A program made the translations under genes and the position numbers. A stretch of 64,000 bases of DNA from Opitutia bacterium UBA957 (GTDB taxonomy: Bacteria > Verrucomicrobiota > Verrucomicrobiia > Opitutales > UBA953): the NCBI GenBank assembly GCA_002293065.1, contig DBCN01000140.1:363-64362 (forward strand), in the 5' to 3' direction. The notes below the pieces were generated by a model. That model searched no databases. It was not told where the DNA came from and was given only the letters and a program-made list of their open reading frames with translations. This document shows positions 42,898 through 51,721 of the stretch, piece after piece. Within the stretch, counting starts at the first letter, position 1. Every line of letters starts with the position of its first letter.

Positions 42898-44211
42898 TCA
42901 GGCTGGACGCGACGGGGCTTTCGGCATCACCAGGACCTTGTCGAGGCGATGGTGGTCCATGTCGATGACCTCGAAGATGACGCCCAAAGCTTCGACGCGG
43001 TCGCCTTCCTTGGGAATGCGCCCGAGTGAGCGCATCAAGAATCCAGCAACCGTCGTGAAACTGCCGGTACCTTCCCCCGGGAATTTCCCGATGAGGCCGG
43101 TTTGCTCACGAAAATCCTCCAAGGTGACGACGGCGTCCACGAGCCAGCTGCCGTCTTCGCGGCGGCGGACCGGTTTGGCATGGGTCGTCGGGGTACCTTC
43201 GTTCGGGAGTTCCCCGACCACCGATTCCAGGACGTCATTCAAGGTCACGACTCCGCGTACGCGGGCGAATTCATCGACCACCAGCGCCATGTGGATCTTA
43301 TCCTTCCGGAACTTCTCCAAGAGCTGCGTGGCCGTGTTGTGCGGGGTCACCGTCGGCGCTTCCGTCAGCACGTCCTTGATCGACGCGGCGCCGGCCAGCG
43401 AAAGGTTCGCCCACAAGCGCTTGACGGAGACGACGCCCAGCGGTTTGTCGGGCGAATCCTGAAAGACGGGGAACCAGGTGTGTCCCGAAGCCACAATCTT
43501 GCGCCAGTTGACTTCATCCGGGTCGGCGAGGTTGAGCCAGACGACACGGTTGCTCGGCGTCATCAGTTGTTCGGCCGTCGTTCCGTCCATCGCCAAGGCG
43601 CCATGCACCATGCGGTGCTCGGAGGCATGCAAGACGCCCGAGGCCATGCCTTGGTCGACCATCATGCGCAGTTCATCTTCCGACATCGAATCTTCGGGGG
43701 CCCGGCGTCGACCAAAGATACCGAGCACCAGGTCGGCGGCGAAGCTCAAGGTGCCGACCAAGGGCGACGCCAAAAAGGAGATCACCATCATGGGGCGCGA
43801 CAGCAGGACCGCGAGGCCCTCCGGGTCCGAAAGGCCCAAGCGCTTGGGGACGATTTCGGCGAAGACGATCGTCATCGAACCGATCACGAAAGATACGCTC
43901 AAACGGGAAAAGCCGTCCGCGTTGTCGTGCAGCCACGACCAACTGCTCGCCTCGAGATACGGCTGAAGGTAGGCGGCGAGCGGGGCGCCCCCGAAGGTGG
44001 CGGCGATGATGCTGCCAAAGGTCAGCCCGACCTGGACCGTGGAAAGAAACTTCGAAGGATTGGCGAGCAGTTCGAGGGCGGCTTTGGCGCCTTTGCTGCC
44101 ATCTTCGGCGAGCCGTTGCAGGCGACGCCGGTTGGACGACACCAGCGCCATTTCGGAGAGTTCGAACAATCCGATGGTTGCCCAACAGGCCAAAATCACT
44201 ATGAATTCCAC
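42898..44211 (-). CDS. Hemolysin C/CorC-type CNNM transporter with CBS pair
   Basis: This 437-residue membrane protein has a DUF21/CNNM domain with three to four helices (about 1-180; MEFIVILACWATIGLFELSEMALVSS) and a CBS pair (about 205-335; LMTPSNRVVWLN, FARVRGVVTLNDVLE). A CorC/HlyC C-terminal domain covers about 350-430. Related proteins export Mg2+ or other divalent ions. It faces nadB head to head, 79 bases apart. Confidence 0.92.
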   Translation of the reverse strand: MEFIVILACWATIGLFELSEMALVSSNRRRLQRLAEDGSKGAKAALELLANPSKFLSTVQVGLTFGSIIAATFGGAPLAAYLQPYLEASSWSWLHDNADGFSRLSVSFVIGSMTIVFAEIVPKRLGLSDPEGLAVLLSRPMMVISFLASPLVGTLSFAADLVLGIFGRRRAPEDSMSEDELRMMVDQGMASGVLHASEHRMVHGALAMDGTTAEQLMTPSNRVVWLNLADPDEVNWRKIVASGHTWFPVFQDSPDKPLGVVSVKRLWANLSLAGAASIKDVLTEAPTVTPHNTATQLLEKFRKDKIHMALVVDEFARVRGVVTLNDVLESVVGELPNEGTPTTHAKPVRRREDGSWLVDAVVTLEDFREQTGLIGKFPGEGTGSFTTVAGFLMRSLGRIPKEGDRVEALGVIFEVIDMDHHRLDKVLVMPKAPSRPA

Positions 44212-44290
44212 CCTGCAGGCGTATGGAATGTTCCGAAAACAGTCAAATCCGCTTGTTCACACCCTGACTAACCCTACTTTTCGAATCTTC

Positions 44291-45901
44291 ATGACTCCGC
44301 ATTTTGACGCCATTGTCGTAGGGAGTGGGATTGGCGGGCTCAGTTTTGCGCTCAATTTGGCCAACCGAGGGCATTCCGTCGCCATCGTGACCAAGAAGAC
44401 GAGCTCGGAGTCGAACACGAATTGGGCCCAGGGAGGTATCGCGTGCGTCACCGATCAGGCCGATGATTTTCAGAGTCACGTGCAGGATACGCTGTCGGCC
44501 GGTGATGGGCTTTGTGATGGGGACGTGGTGCGGCACATCATCGAGGCTGGACCGGCGCGCGTGGCTGAACTGATCGCGTGGGGCGTCGAATTCGAGAACG
44601 GCGCCGATGGTCGACCCGACCTGGGGCGTGAAGGCGGCCACTCGAAGCGCCGCATCTTGCATGCCCGCGACATGACCGGTCGGGCGATCGAGTCCGCCCT
44701 GCTCCGGGCCGTCGCCCGCCAGCCGAAGGTCAAGATGTTGGAACACCATCTCGCCGTCGATCTGCTGACGAACGCCAAGCTCGGCGGCTGCCAGGTGGGT
44801 TCGGCTGACGACCGCGTCTATGGGTTGCATGTGCTGAACACCCAAGCGGGTCGGGTCGAGACGCTCTCGGCGTTCACGGTCATCCTGGCGACGGGCGGTC
44901 TGGGCCAAGTCTACCAATTCACGACCAATCCCGACATCGCGACCGGCGACGGCATCGCCATGGCCTATCGCGCGGGGGCCGAAGTCCGTGACATGGAGAT
45001 GGTGCAGTTTCATCCCACGGCGCTGAAGGCCCCCGACGGCAGTCGGGCTTTGATTTCGGAGGCTGTGCGCGGCGAAGGCGCCATCTTGCGCGACCTTTCG
45101 GGCCGCGCCTTCATGAAGGCTTTCCACCCCCTCGGCGACTTGGCTCCACGCGACATCGTGGCCCGTGCCATCGACTCGGTGATGAAGCGCGATGGCTCGC
45201 CGCATGTGCTCTTGGATGCCACCCAAGTCGCGCCGGGGCATCTTCCCGATCGCTTTCCGCATATCTACGAGACCTGCCGCAAGGCGGGTTTCGATTTGGC
45301 TACCCAGGCGATACCCGTCGTCCCGGCGGCCCACTACCTCTGTGGGGGGGTTGCGACCGATCTGAGCGGTCAAACGACCATCCGCGGCCTCTTCGCGGTC
45401 GGCGAGGTCGCCTGCACCGGCTTGCATGGCGCCAATCGGTTGGCCTCCAATTCGCTCCTGGAAGCCGTCGTGCTGGCCCATGACGGGGCTTTGGCGGCTG
45501 AAGCGGACATCCGCGAAGCGCACCGCCCTGCCCTTCCCCTGCCGGCCTGGGTGGACGGTTCCGCCGGCGACCCGGATGAGCGCGTCGTGCTCACGCATAA
45601 CTGGGATGAGCTGCGTCGAACGATGTGGGATTATGTCGGCATCGTCCGCTCGACCAAGCGTCTGCAGCGGGCGCGCACGCGTATCGGCACCTTGGCCGAC
45701 GAAGTGCGCGAGTACTATTGGAATTTCCGCGTGGAGCCGCGTCTGCTGGAATTGCGTAACCTTATCCAAGTCGCGGAGTTGATCATCGATTGCGCGCTCC
45801 AGCGGCATGAAAGCCGCGGGTTGCACTTCACTTTGGATTACCCCAGCAAACGGCCGGAGGCCCGTCATACTTCCGTCCGCCGTCCGCAGAGCCGGCCATG
45901 A
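44291..45901 (+). CDS. nadB: L-aspartate oxidase
   Basis: This flavoprotein oxidises aspartate to iminoaspartate, the first step of NAD synthesis. I chose ATG 44291 (MTPHFDAIVVG), giving 536 residues; a longer frame to 43997 overlaps the divergent neighbour. The FAD loop GSGIGG is at 11-16. NTNWAQGGIACV and HPTALKAPDG match NadB, and HYLCGGVATDLSGQT with GLHGANRLASNSLLE are substrate and flavin contacts. It overlaps panE by 4 bases (ATGA). nadA and nadC are not present here. Confidence 0.95.
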   Translation: MTPHFDAIVVGSGIGGLSFALNLANRGHSVAIVTKKTSSESNTNWAQGGIACVTDQADDFQSHVQDTLSAGDGLCDGDVVRHIIEAGPARVAELIAWGVEFENGADGRPDLGREGGHSKRRILHARDMTGRAIESALLRAVARQPKVKMLEHHLAVDLLTNAKLGGCQVGSADDRVYGLHVLNTQAGRVETLSAFTVILATGGLGQVYQFTTNPDIATGDGIAMAYRAGAEVRDMEMVQFHPTALKAPDGSRALISEAVRGEGAILRDLSGRAFMKAFHPLGDLAPRDIVARAIDSVMKRDGSPHVLLDATQVAPGHLPDRFPHIYETCRKAGFDLATQAIPVVPAAHYLCGGVATDLSGQTTIRGLFAVGEVACTGLHGANRLASNSLLEAVVLAHDGALAAEADIREAHRPALPLPAWVDGSAGDPDERVVLTHNWDELRRTMWDYVGIVRSTKRLQRARTRIGTLADEVREYYWNFRVEPRLLELRNLIQVAELIIDCALQRHESRGLHFTLDYPSKRPEARHTSVRRPQSRP

Positions 45902-46809
45902 AGGTTGCGATCGTCGGCGCGGGCGCGGTGGGCGGTTGGTATGGAGGTCTTTTGGCCTTGGCGGGCCACGCGGTGCACGCGCTCAGCCGCAGCGATCACG
46001 CAGTGCTCTCGCGGCACGGTTTGGTCATGCGGGGCCGGGACGGCGAACGGACGGTGCGCTTCGCGTCGGCTTCGCCGAGCGGCGCGGGTCTTGGGCCGTG
46101 CGACCTCATCGTCGTGGCGGCGAAGGCGACGGCCAACGCGGTCTTACCGGACTTGGTGCGACCGTTGGTCGGTCCGCGCACCGTCTTGCTCACGTTGCAG
46201 AACGGCATGGGTAACGTCGAAGCCTTCCAGGCGGTCGTGCCGCTCGCTCGGGTGGTCGCGGGCTTGTGTTTCGTATGCATCAACCGCGTCGAGCCAGGGG
46301 TCGTTTCCAATACCCATGCGGGCTATGTCCGAATGGCCGCCGCCGAAGGCCCCATCAACCCGGCGGTCACCCAGTGCGTCGAGGCGTTCAAGGCCGCGGG
46401 CGTGGACTGTCGGGCGGAGGACTCCTTGGAAGCCGTCCTCTGGAAGAAGCTCTGCTGGAATATCCCTTTCAATGGTTTGGCCATCGCGGCGGGCGGCATC
46501 ACGACGGACCTGATCCTGGCCGATCCGGTGCTGAAGGCCCGGGCCCGCCGCCTCATGGAAGAGGTGCGGGTCGCGGCGGCCTTGCGGGGGCATGTCGTCA
46601 CCGAAAAGCACCTGCAGGCGCAGTTCGACGTCACGGAGGGCATGGGTCCCTACCGCCCCTCCAGCCTCATCGATTACCTCGAAGAGCGTGAAGTCGAAGT
46701 GAGCGGCATCTGGGCGGAGCCGCTCCGACGCGGATTGGCCGCAGGCGCCCAAATGCCCGAACTCGCGCTGCTCAAGCAGGAGATCGAAGCGCGGCTCAGG
46801 GCCCGTTGA
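45898..46809 (+). CDS. panE: 2-dehydropantoate 2-reductase
   Basis: The enzyme makes pantoate for coenzyme A with NADPH. The 303-residue protein begins MKVAIVGAGAVGGWYGGLLA, with the Rossmann loop GAGAVGG at 7-13. VVAAKATANA holds the catalytic-type Lys region, and KKLCWNIPFNGLAIAAGG is the C-terminal family helix. It overlaps nadB by 4 bases, so the two cofactor genes share translation. Confidence 0.93.
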   Translation: MKVAIVGAGAVGGWYGGLLALAGHAVHALSRSDHAVLSRHGLVMRGRDGERTVRFASASPSGAGLGPCDLIVVAAKATANAVLPDLVRPLVGPRTVLLTLQNGMGNVEAFQAVVPLARVVAGLCFVCINRVEPGVVSNTHAGYVRMAAAEGPINPAVTQCVEAFKAAGVDCRAEDSLEAVLWKKLCWNIPFNGLAIAAGGITTDLILADPVLKARARRLMEEVRVAAALRGHVVTEKHLQAQFDVTEGMGPYRPSSLIDYLEEREVEVSGIWAEPLRRGLAAGAQMPELALLKQEIEARLRAR

Positions 46810-47265
46810 TTACTTCTTCGCAGGAGCCGGGAGGCCCTTGAGGATCGTGGTCACCTCGGCGGTGGCGCGGCTCTCGTTCCAGAAATTGGCGGCCACCGCA
46901 GGTCCGGAATTACCGTCAAACAAACGGCGATTGGACTTATCGAAAAGCGACAGCGAGAGGCTGACTTTGGGGATGTCCGAGCGGTTGTCGGTGCTCTTCT
47001 GGGTTTGCCAGCTGCTGCGGAGCACGGCATCCGCTTCGCCTTCCGTCGCGACGACGGTGAACCCTTGGGCCGACAAGGCGTGCACACCGGCGTCATGGAC
47101 CGCGTTGGCGAGGATGTCGGTGGCGTGCAAGGAAGAGGCGGCGACGTCGCGGACGAAGACCTTGGAGACCGGGCCGCGGGCCGCGGGGGTGGCGGTATTG
47201 CAGCCAATGGTGGCGAGGGCGGAGAGTCCGAGAATGGTCAGCAGGGCTAGGCGGGGTAGGTGCAT
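46810..47265 (-). CDS. Small hypothetical lipoprotein
   Basis: This 151-residue protein has a lipoprotein signal (MHLPRLALLTILGLSALATIGCN, lipobox ATIGC). I chose ATG 47265; the frame to 47355 would place the signal internally. The mature part is a short alpha/beta domain with VVATEGEADAVLRSSW and VSLSLSLFDKSNRRLFDG, reminiscent of LptE/DUF4136-like outer-membrane lipoproteins, but I cannot name it. It converges on panE with no gap. Confidence 0.7.
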   Translation of the reverse strand: MHLPRLALLTILGLSALATIGCNTATPAARGPVSKVFVRDVAASSLHATDILANAVHDAGVHALSAQGFTVVATEGEADAVLRSSWQTQKSTDNRSDIPKVSLSLSLFDKSNRRLFDGNSGPAVAANFWNESRATAEVTTILKGLPAPAKK

Positions 47266-47419
47266 AACTTGTTTATGACTTGGGTTGGCGATTAGACAAG
47301 CAGGGACATGATGGTGGTACCTGGGGGGTCTCCCCCAACGCCGTCTTTCCTGCAATTTCGATGAATTCCCGTCCTGCCACTCCTACCTCCGACCGCCGTT
47401 CGGTGCGCATCCCGCTGTC

Positions 47420-48475
47420 ATGGCTAGCGTAAAGGCCATCACCTTCGATTTGGCCGGGACGGTCCTCTTTCCCCATCCCTCGGTGGGGGCGGTGTATTCC
47501 GCCTGCGCGCGGAAGCATGGCATTGAAGTCGCGGCTGCGGAATTGGAGGGTGCGTTTGCTTCGGCTTTACGCTCGGCCAATAAGCAAGCGAAAGCGGAAG
47601 CCTTTTGGCGCGAGGTGGTCGAACGGACCTTTGGCTCCCACTTGCCCGCCTCCCGGGCCGACGCGGTTTTCAAGGAATGTTGGCACGCCTTCGCCGACGC
47701 CAAGGCTTGGCGCGTCGCCATGGGGATGGTCAGCGTGCTGGGGGCCCTGAAATTCCTCGGCATCAAGGTGGCCGTGCTGTCGAATGCCGATGTCCGCATG
47801 CGTCAGGTGCTGGAACAAAAGGACCTCGCCCGCCATTTCGACGGCATCTACCTCTCGGAGGAGATCGGTTGCGCGAAGCCTGACGCCCGCGCTTACGCCC
47901 ATGCGGCCCGGAGTCTTGGCGTGGCGTTGACGGCGCTGGTGCATGTCGGGGATAGTCCCGTCGAGGACGGCGAAGGCCCACGTAATGCCGGCGCGGTTGG
48001 CGTGATCGTCGGCGGTCGCCATGCGCCCGAAAAATGCCTCCGGGCGGAACGGCTGGCGGAAGTCCCGAAACTGATCCAAGCGCTGCTGACCGAAGGCAAG
48101 ACCAAGGGGAAGTTCTCGCGCCATGTCGTCAACCTGCTCGCGAACCTTCGCGGGGTCCCGGAGGACCGCGGTCGTTCCACGGACCGCGAATTGAAGACGC
48201 TGGATGAAGCGATGGGCGAGGCCTTCAAGAAGATGCGGCTCGATAAGCCGGTCCCGGAGGATGTCATCATCGCCCACTGGAGCGAGTTGCTGCCGATGAA
48301 GCTGGCGCGACGCACGGCGCCTCTGAAGATGGTCGAGGGCGGCCGGCTCGTGATCCAATGCGAGAACGCGGTCATCAAGTCGGAGCTCCGCTTCCACGAA
48401 CGTTCCCTCCTGGCCAAGATCCGCGAATTGCCCGGCTGCACGGAGGTCAAAGCCCTCGCCTTCGTGAACGCCTGA
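47420..48475 (+). CDS. HAD-family hydrolase fused to a DciA/DUF721 domain
   Basis: This is one continuous 351-residue reading frame with two domains. HAD part (about 5-225): motif I is D10-L-A12-G-T14, the D-x-A-G-T form seen in phosphonatase-like HADs rather than D-x-D-x-T. Motif II is S121 (LSNAD), motif III K153 (CAKPDA), and motif IV is GDSPVED (178-183). The C-terminal part (about 258-350) has the DUF721/DciA layout: EAFKKMRLDKP, IIAHWSELLP with W287, then GGRLVIQCENAVIKSELRF and LLAKIREL. DciA proteins load or support the replicative helicase. I see no start codon or stop between the halves. The linker 226-257 is basic. Confidence 0.85.
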   Translation: MASVKAITFDLAGTVLFPHPSVGAVYSACARKHGIEVAAAELEGAFASALRSANKQAKAEAFWREVVERTFGSHLPASRADAVFKECWHAFADAKAWRVAMGMVSVLGALKFLGIKVAVLSNADVRMRQVLEQKDLARHFDGIYLSEEIGCAKPDARAYAHAARSLGVALTALVHVGDSPVEDGEGPRNAGAVGVIVGGRHAPEKCLRAERLAEVPKLIQALLTEGKTKGKFSRHVVNLLANLRGVPEDRGRSTDRELKTLDEAMGEAFKKMRLDKPVPEDVIIAHWSELLPMKLARRTAPLKMVEGGRLVIQCENAVIKSELRFHERSLLAKIRELPGCTEVKALAFVNA

Positions 48476-48871
48476 TCAAGCCTTCGTCTTGGGGTCGAAC
48501 GGTTTCAGGAAGGTTTCCTTGAAGTCGTAGACGCCGCCGAAGTCTTCGAGGTTGTCCTCTTCGGAGCGACCGAACAGGCCGGTGCTGATGATGTTGAAGA
48601 CGATGTTGCCGACGTCGTCCGTCTTCTTGAGCCCCCAATTGCTGAGCAACTGGTAGGACATGGGGCCATAGGTCTCGAGGACGTGCTGCCGGAACCCTTC
48701 GAGCAATTGCGGTCCCGTGACATGCCGATTGACCAAGGGCTTCCCTTTCTTGGGTTCGCCGTGGACGATCTTCTGGGCATGGTCGAGGCTGAGGCGGACC
48801 AGGTCGTAGGCTTGCGGGCTGTACCGCTGATCTTTTTCGCGGACTTGCCGGATGGCGTCTTCGAAATCCAT
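48476..48871 (-). CDS. Minf_1886 family protein
   Basis: This 131-residue protein starts at 48871 (MDFEDAIRQVREKDQRYS). It matches the PVC-type Minf_1886 family known from Methylacidiphilum and relatives: RYSPQAYDLV, then VTGPQLLEGFRQHVLETYGPM, LSNWGLKKTDDVGNIVFN, and a final YDFKETFLKPFDP. The function is unknown. It follows hisC by 1 base on the same strand, and converges on the HAD-DciA gene with no gap. The frame upstream to 48961 overlaps hisC and is not used. Confidence 0.9.
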   Translation of the reverse strand: MDFEDAIRQVREKDQRYSPQAYDLVRLSLDHAQKIVHGEPKKGKPLVNRHVTGPQLLEGFRQHVLETYGPMSYQLLSNWGLKKTDDVGNIVFNIISTGLFGRSEEDNLEDFGGVYDFKETFLKPFDPKTKA

Positions 48872-48872
48872 C

Positions 48873-49973
48873 TCAGCGTTGGGCCAGCTCCGCCAGCAGG
48901 CGGGCGTTTTGGGCGGTGGTCCCCACGGTGAGCCGCAGCCAGCCGACCATGCCGTAGCCACGGAGCGGTCGGACGATGACGCCGGCCTTTTGGAGGCGGG
49001 TGAAGACGGCGTCGGCGTCGGGTATCTTGGCCGCCAGGAAGTTGGCTTTCCCGTCGATGTACTCGTAACCCAAGGCGGTGAGGCCCGCGGCCAACTGCGC
49101 CAAACCGGCGGCGTTCACCTGGCGGGTGCGCTGGACGAACTCGGTGTCGTCGAGGGCGGCTTCGGCGGCGGCCAAGGCTGGTAGGTTGACGTTGAACGGT
49201 TGGCGAACGCGGTTGAGCAGGCCGATGACTTCGGCGGAACCCATCATGTAGCCGACGCGCAAGCCAGCCAAGCCATAGGCTTTGGAGAAGGTTCGCGAGA
49301 CCACCACCTTGCGGCCGGATGCGATGAGGGGCCGAAGGTCAGCCGAGGCATCGAGGTATTCGGCGTAAGCTTCATCGAGGCAGAAGATGACGTGTTCCGG
49401 CAAGGATTCCGCCAGGGCGATGATTTCCTTGGGGTCATCCGTGCCACCGGTGGGGTTGTTTGGGCTGGCGAGGAAGACGAGGCGGGTCCGCTCGGTGACG
49501 GCGGCCCGGAGGGCCTTGAGGTCGTGACGATAGCCCGGCATCGGCACTTCCACCGGCGTGGCGCCGAAGAGCATCGTCGCGAGTTTGTAGACGATGAAGG
49601 CTTGCGAACCGAAGACGACTTCGTCGCCCGCGCGAAGGAAGGCCTGGGCGAGCAAAATCATCACTTCATTCGAGCCATTGCCGACGACGAAATTCTCGGG
49701 CTTCATCACCCAGTGCGACGCCAACTTCTCGCGGAGGAACGTGCAACCACCGTCGGGGTAGAGATGGCAGACCTGCAAGGCCTTCTGGGCGGCGGCCAAG
49801 CCTTTCGGCGATGGCCCCAGGGGGTTCTCGTTGGAAGCCAGCTTGATGACCGATGCCGGGTCCAAACCGAACTCGCGGGCTACGACCTCGATGGGACGGC
49901 CGGCCTCATAGACGGGCTGAGACAGGACGGGCCGATTGGCCAATTCGGAATAAGTCGGCATGGAAGAGACCAT
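48873..49973 (-). CDS. hisC: Histidinol-phosphate aminotransferase
   Basis: This PLP enzyme of histidine synthesis has 366 residues with the start at 49973 (MVSSMPTYSELANRPV); 49961 is an alternative. KLASNENPLGPSP is the HisC opening, GNGSNEVMILL binds phosphate, SPNNPTGG and DEAYAEY are PLP contacts, and the Schiff-base lysine is K231 in SRTFSKAYGLAGLRVGY. It is divergent from the RmlD-like gene. Confidence 0.95.
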   Translation of the reverse strand: MVSSMPTYSELANRPVLSQPVYEAGRPIEVVAREFGLDPASVIKLASNENPLGPSPKGLAAAQKALQVCHLYPDGGCTFLREKLASHWVMKPENFVVGNGSNEVMILLAQAFLRAGDEVVFGSQAFIVYKLATMLFGATPVEVPMPGYRHDLKALRAAVTERTRLVFLASPNNPTGGTDDPKEIIALAESLPEHVIFCLDEAYAEYLDASADLRPLIASGRKVVVSRTFSKAYGLAGLRVGYMMGSAEVIGLLNRVRQPFNVNLPALAAAEAALDDTEFVQRTRQVNAAGLAQLAAGLTALGYEYIDGKANFLAAKIPDADAVFTRLQKAGVIVRPLRGYGMVGWLRLTVGTTAQNARLLAELAQR

Positions 49974-50057
49974 CAAGGCTGCTCCTGACCGCTTTGGCAA
50001 GCGTGAGCCACACCCTCCCCGCTTGCCTCCGAGCCCGTAAACGCTACTTTTGATGCG

Positions 50058-51023
50058 ATGCGGATGATCGTCACAGGCGCCAATGGTTTTGCCGGCCGCG
50101 AGGTCGTTTTGGCGGCGTTGCGCCGTGGGCATGAGGTCCTAGCCATCGGCGGTTCCAAGGCGGCGGTCGTACCCGACCTCCAGCGGTCGATCACGATGGA
50201 CCTCCGCGATGTCGCGGCCGTGCAGTCCCTCATGCTCGAGGAGTTTCCGCAGGCCGTGATCAACTGCGCCGCCCTCGCGAGCATCGATGGCTGCGATCGC
50301 GAGCCGGAAAAGGCGGAAGCGTTGAACGTCGATCTCCCCCGCCGCTTGGCGCAGCTTTCCTTTCACGTCGGCGCCAAATTCATCCACCTTTCGACCGACA
50401 TGGTGTTCGACGGCGAGGCCGGACGGTACGGCAATACGGCGGCGCCCGCTCCGTTGCATCTCTACGGTCGCACCAAGGCGGCCGGCGAAGTCGAAGTCCT
50501 CAAGTACGGTCGCGAGCACGCGGCGGTGATTCGGACTACTTTGCTCAACGGCAATTCCGGCACGGGCGATCGCGGGCTCCACGAACGGCTTTTCAAGGAT
50601 TGGGCCGCCGGCAAACAGACGCCGCTGTTCACGGATGAGATTCGCCAGCCGGTCAGCTTGAGCAATTTGGCCGATGCGGCGGTGGAGCTGTGCGAGCGCC
50701 CCAACCTCTCGGGGGTCTATCACTGGGCCGGCCTCGAACCGCTCAGTCGTTTCGAGATGGGGGTGAAGGTGGCCGAACACTTCGGGCTCGATCCGGAGAA
50801 ACTCATCCGCCCCGCGCAACGGTGCGACGTGCCGCAACTCGGCCCGCGCCCGCGTGATTTAAGTCTGCAGCTGCACCCGCTCGCGGGCAAGCTGCGCACC
50901 CCCGCCCAGCCCTTTGCGGACCAGTTGAACGAACTGCGCATCCCCCGTGGCGCCGAAACATGGTACGAACAGGCCACGGGCCGAAAGGTCGTGCGTTTGT
51001 TGGAAAAAGGCATAGACTTCTGA
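50058..51023 (+). CDS. RmlD-like NAD(P)-dependent sugar-nucleotide reductase
   Basis: This 321-residue extended SDR of the dTDP-4-dehydrorhamnose reductase type has the Rossmann loop VTGANGFAGREVV (4-16), NCAALASIDGCDREPEKAEALNVD (RmlD-like), STDMVFDGEAG and the catalytic YGRTKAAGE with Tyr and Lys. Other rml genes are absent nearby, so dTDP-rhamnose synthesis cannot be proven here; methionine adenosyltransferase beta-like or other NAD reductases are options. The lipoate-ligase-like gene begins 1 base after its stop. Confidence 0.87.
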   Translation: MRMIVTGANGFAGREVVLAALRRGHEVLAIGGSKAAVVPDLQRSITMDLRDVAAVQSLMLEEFPQAVINCAALASIDGCDREPEKAEALNVDLPRRLAQLSFHVGAKFIHLSTDMVFDGEAGRYGNTAAPAPLHLYGRTKAAGEVEVLKYGREHAAVIRTTLLNGNSGTGDRGLHERLFKDWAAGKQTPLFTDEIRQPVSLSNLADAAVELCERPNLSGVYHWAGLEPLSRFEMGVKVAEHFGLDPEKLIRPAQRCDVPQLGPRPRDLSLQLHPLAGKLRTPAQPFADQLNELRIPRGAETWYEQATGRKVVRLLEKGIDF

Positions 51024-51024
51024 G

Positions 51025-51720
51025 ATGGACGTTCTTCCCCGCCAAGCCGCCGATGCCGTCGCGAACATGGCCGCGGACCTGCTCTTGCTGGAAAAGTATC
51101 CGCACCCCGAGCGCGTCCGTTACCGGCCGTTCGCGTGGTCCGTGCCAGCCTTCACGTTTGGTATCTCGCAGAAGTGGGCGACCTACCGGGCGCTCGTGCC
51201 CGCCAACGCCCAACTGGTGCGTCGCGCCACGGGCGGCGGGTTGGTCTCGCACCTGGAGGATTGGACGTTTGCGGTGGTGCTGCCGACTGGTCACCCGCTG
51301 TACGAAGCCGATGCCATGGCAAGCTACGCGGCCGTGCACCAAGCCTTGGCCGAAGCGCTCTTGGCCCAAGGTCAGCCCGTCAAGCTGGCGCCCCTGCCCG
51401 CGGGTTCACGTCCCTTCCAGTCGCCGGACAACTGCGCCCAACGGGCTGAGCCCAATGACCTGGTCCGGTCGGATGACGGCCGGAAAGTCGCCGGCGCCGC
51501 CCAAAAACGCACGCGGCACGGCTTGCTCTTGGAAGGTTATGTCTGGCGGCCCTTCCTGCCGGGCTGCGACTGGAACCGCTTCGAGAAGGATTTCCCCGTG
51601 GCCCTGGGCAAGGTGCTGCAAAGCCCCCCCGTCGCCGTCACGGAACCGATCTACGATCAGCACGACCACGAGGAAACGTGGGCGCAGTTCAATTCCACGG
51701 ACTGGAATCAGCGCATCTGA
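51025..51720 (+). CDS. Lipoate--protein ligase A family protein
   Basis: This 231-residue BPL/LplA/LipB-fold protein carries RRATGGG at 66-72, the lipoate/biotin-binding loop, and GRKVAG with the conserved K154. C137 lies in DNCAQR. The accessory C-terminal domain of LplA is absent, so it could instead be an octanoyltransferase of the LipM type. It probably attaches lipoate or octanoate to 2-oxoacid dehydrogenases or GcvH. It converges on mutS with 1 base between. Confidence 0.84.
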   Translation: MDVLPRQAADAVANMAADLLLLEKYPHPERVRYRPFAWSVPAFTFGISQKWATYRALVPANAQLVRRATGGGLVSHLEDWTFAVVLPTGHPLYEADAMASYAAVHQALAEALLAQGQPVKLAPLPAGSRPFQSPDNCAQRAEPNDLVRSDDGRKVAGAAQKRTRHGLLLEGYVWRPFLPGCDWNRFEKDFPVALGKVLQSPPVAVTEPIYDQHDHEETWAQFNSTDWNQRI

Positions 51721-51721
51721 C

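Noticed and set aside
47330..47347. TGGGGG-GTCT-CCCCCA hairpin before the HAD-DciA gene
   Set aside because: No T run on either strand and only a 6-base stem; it may be chance in GC-rich DNA.
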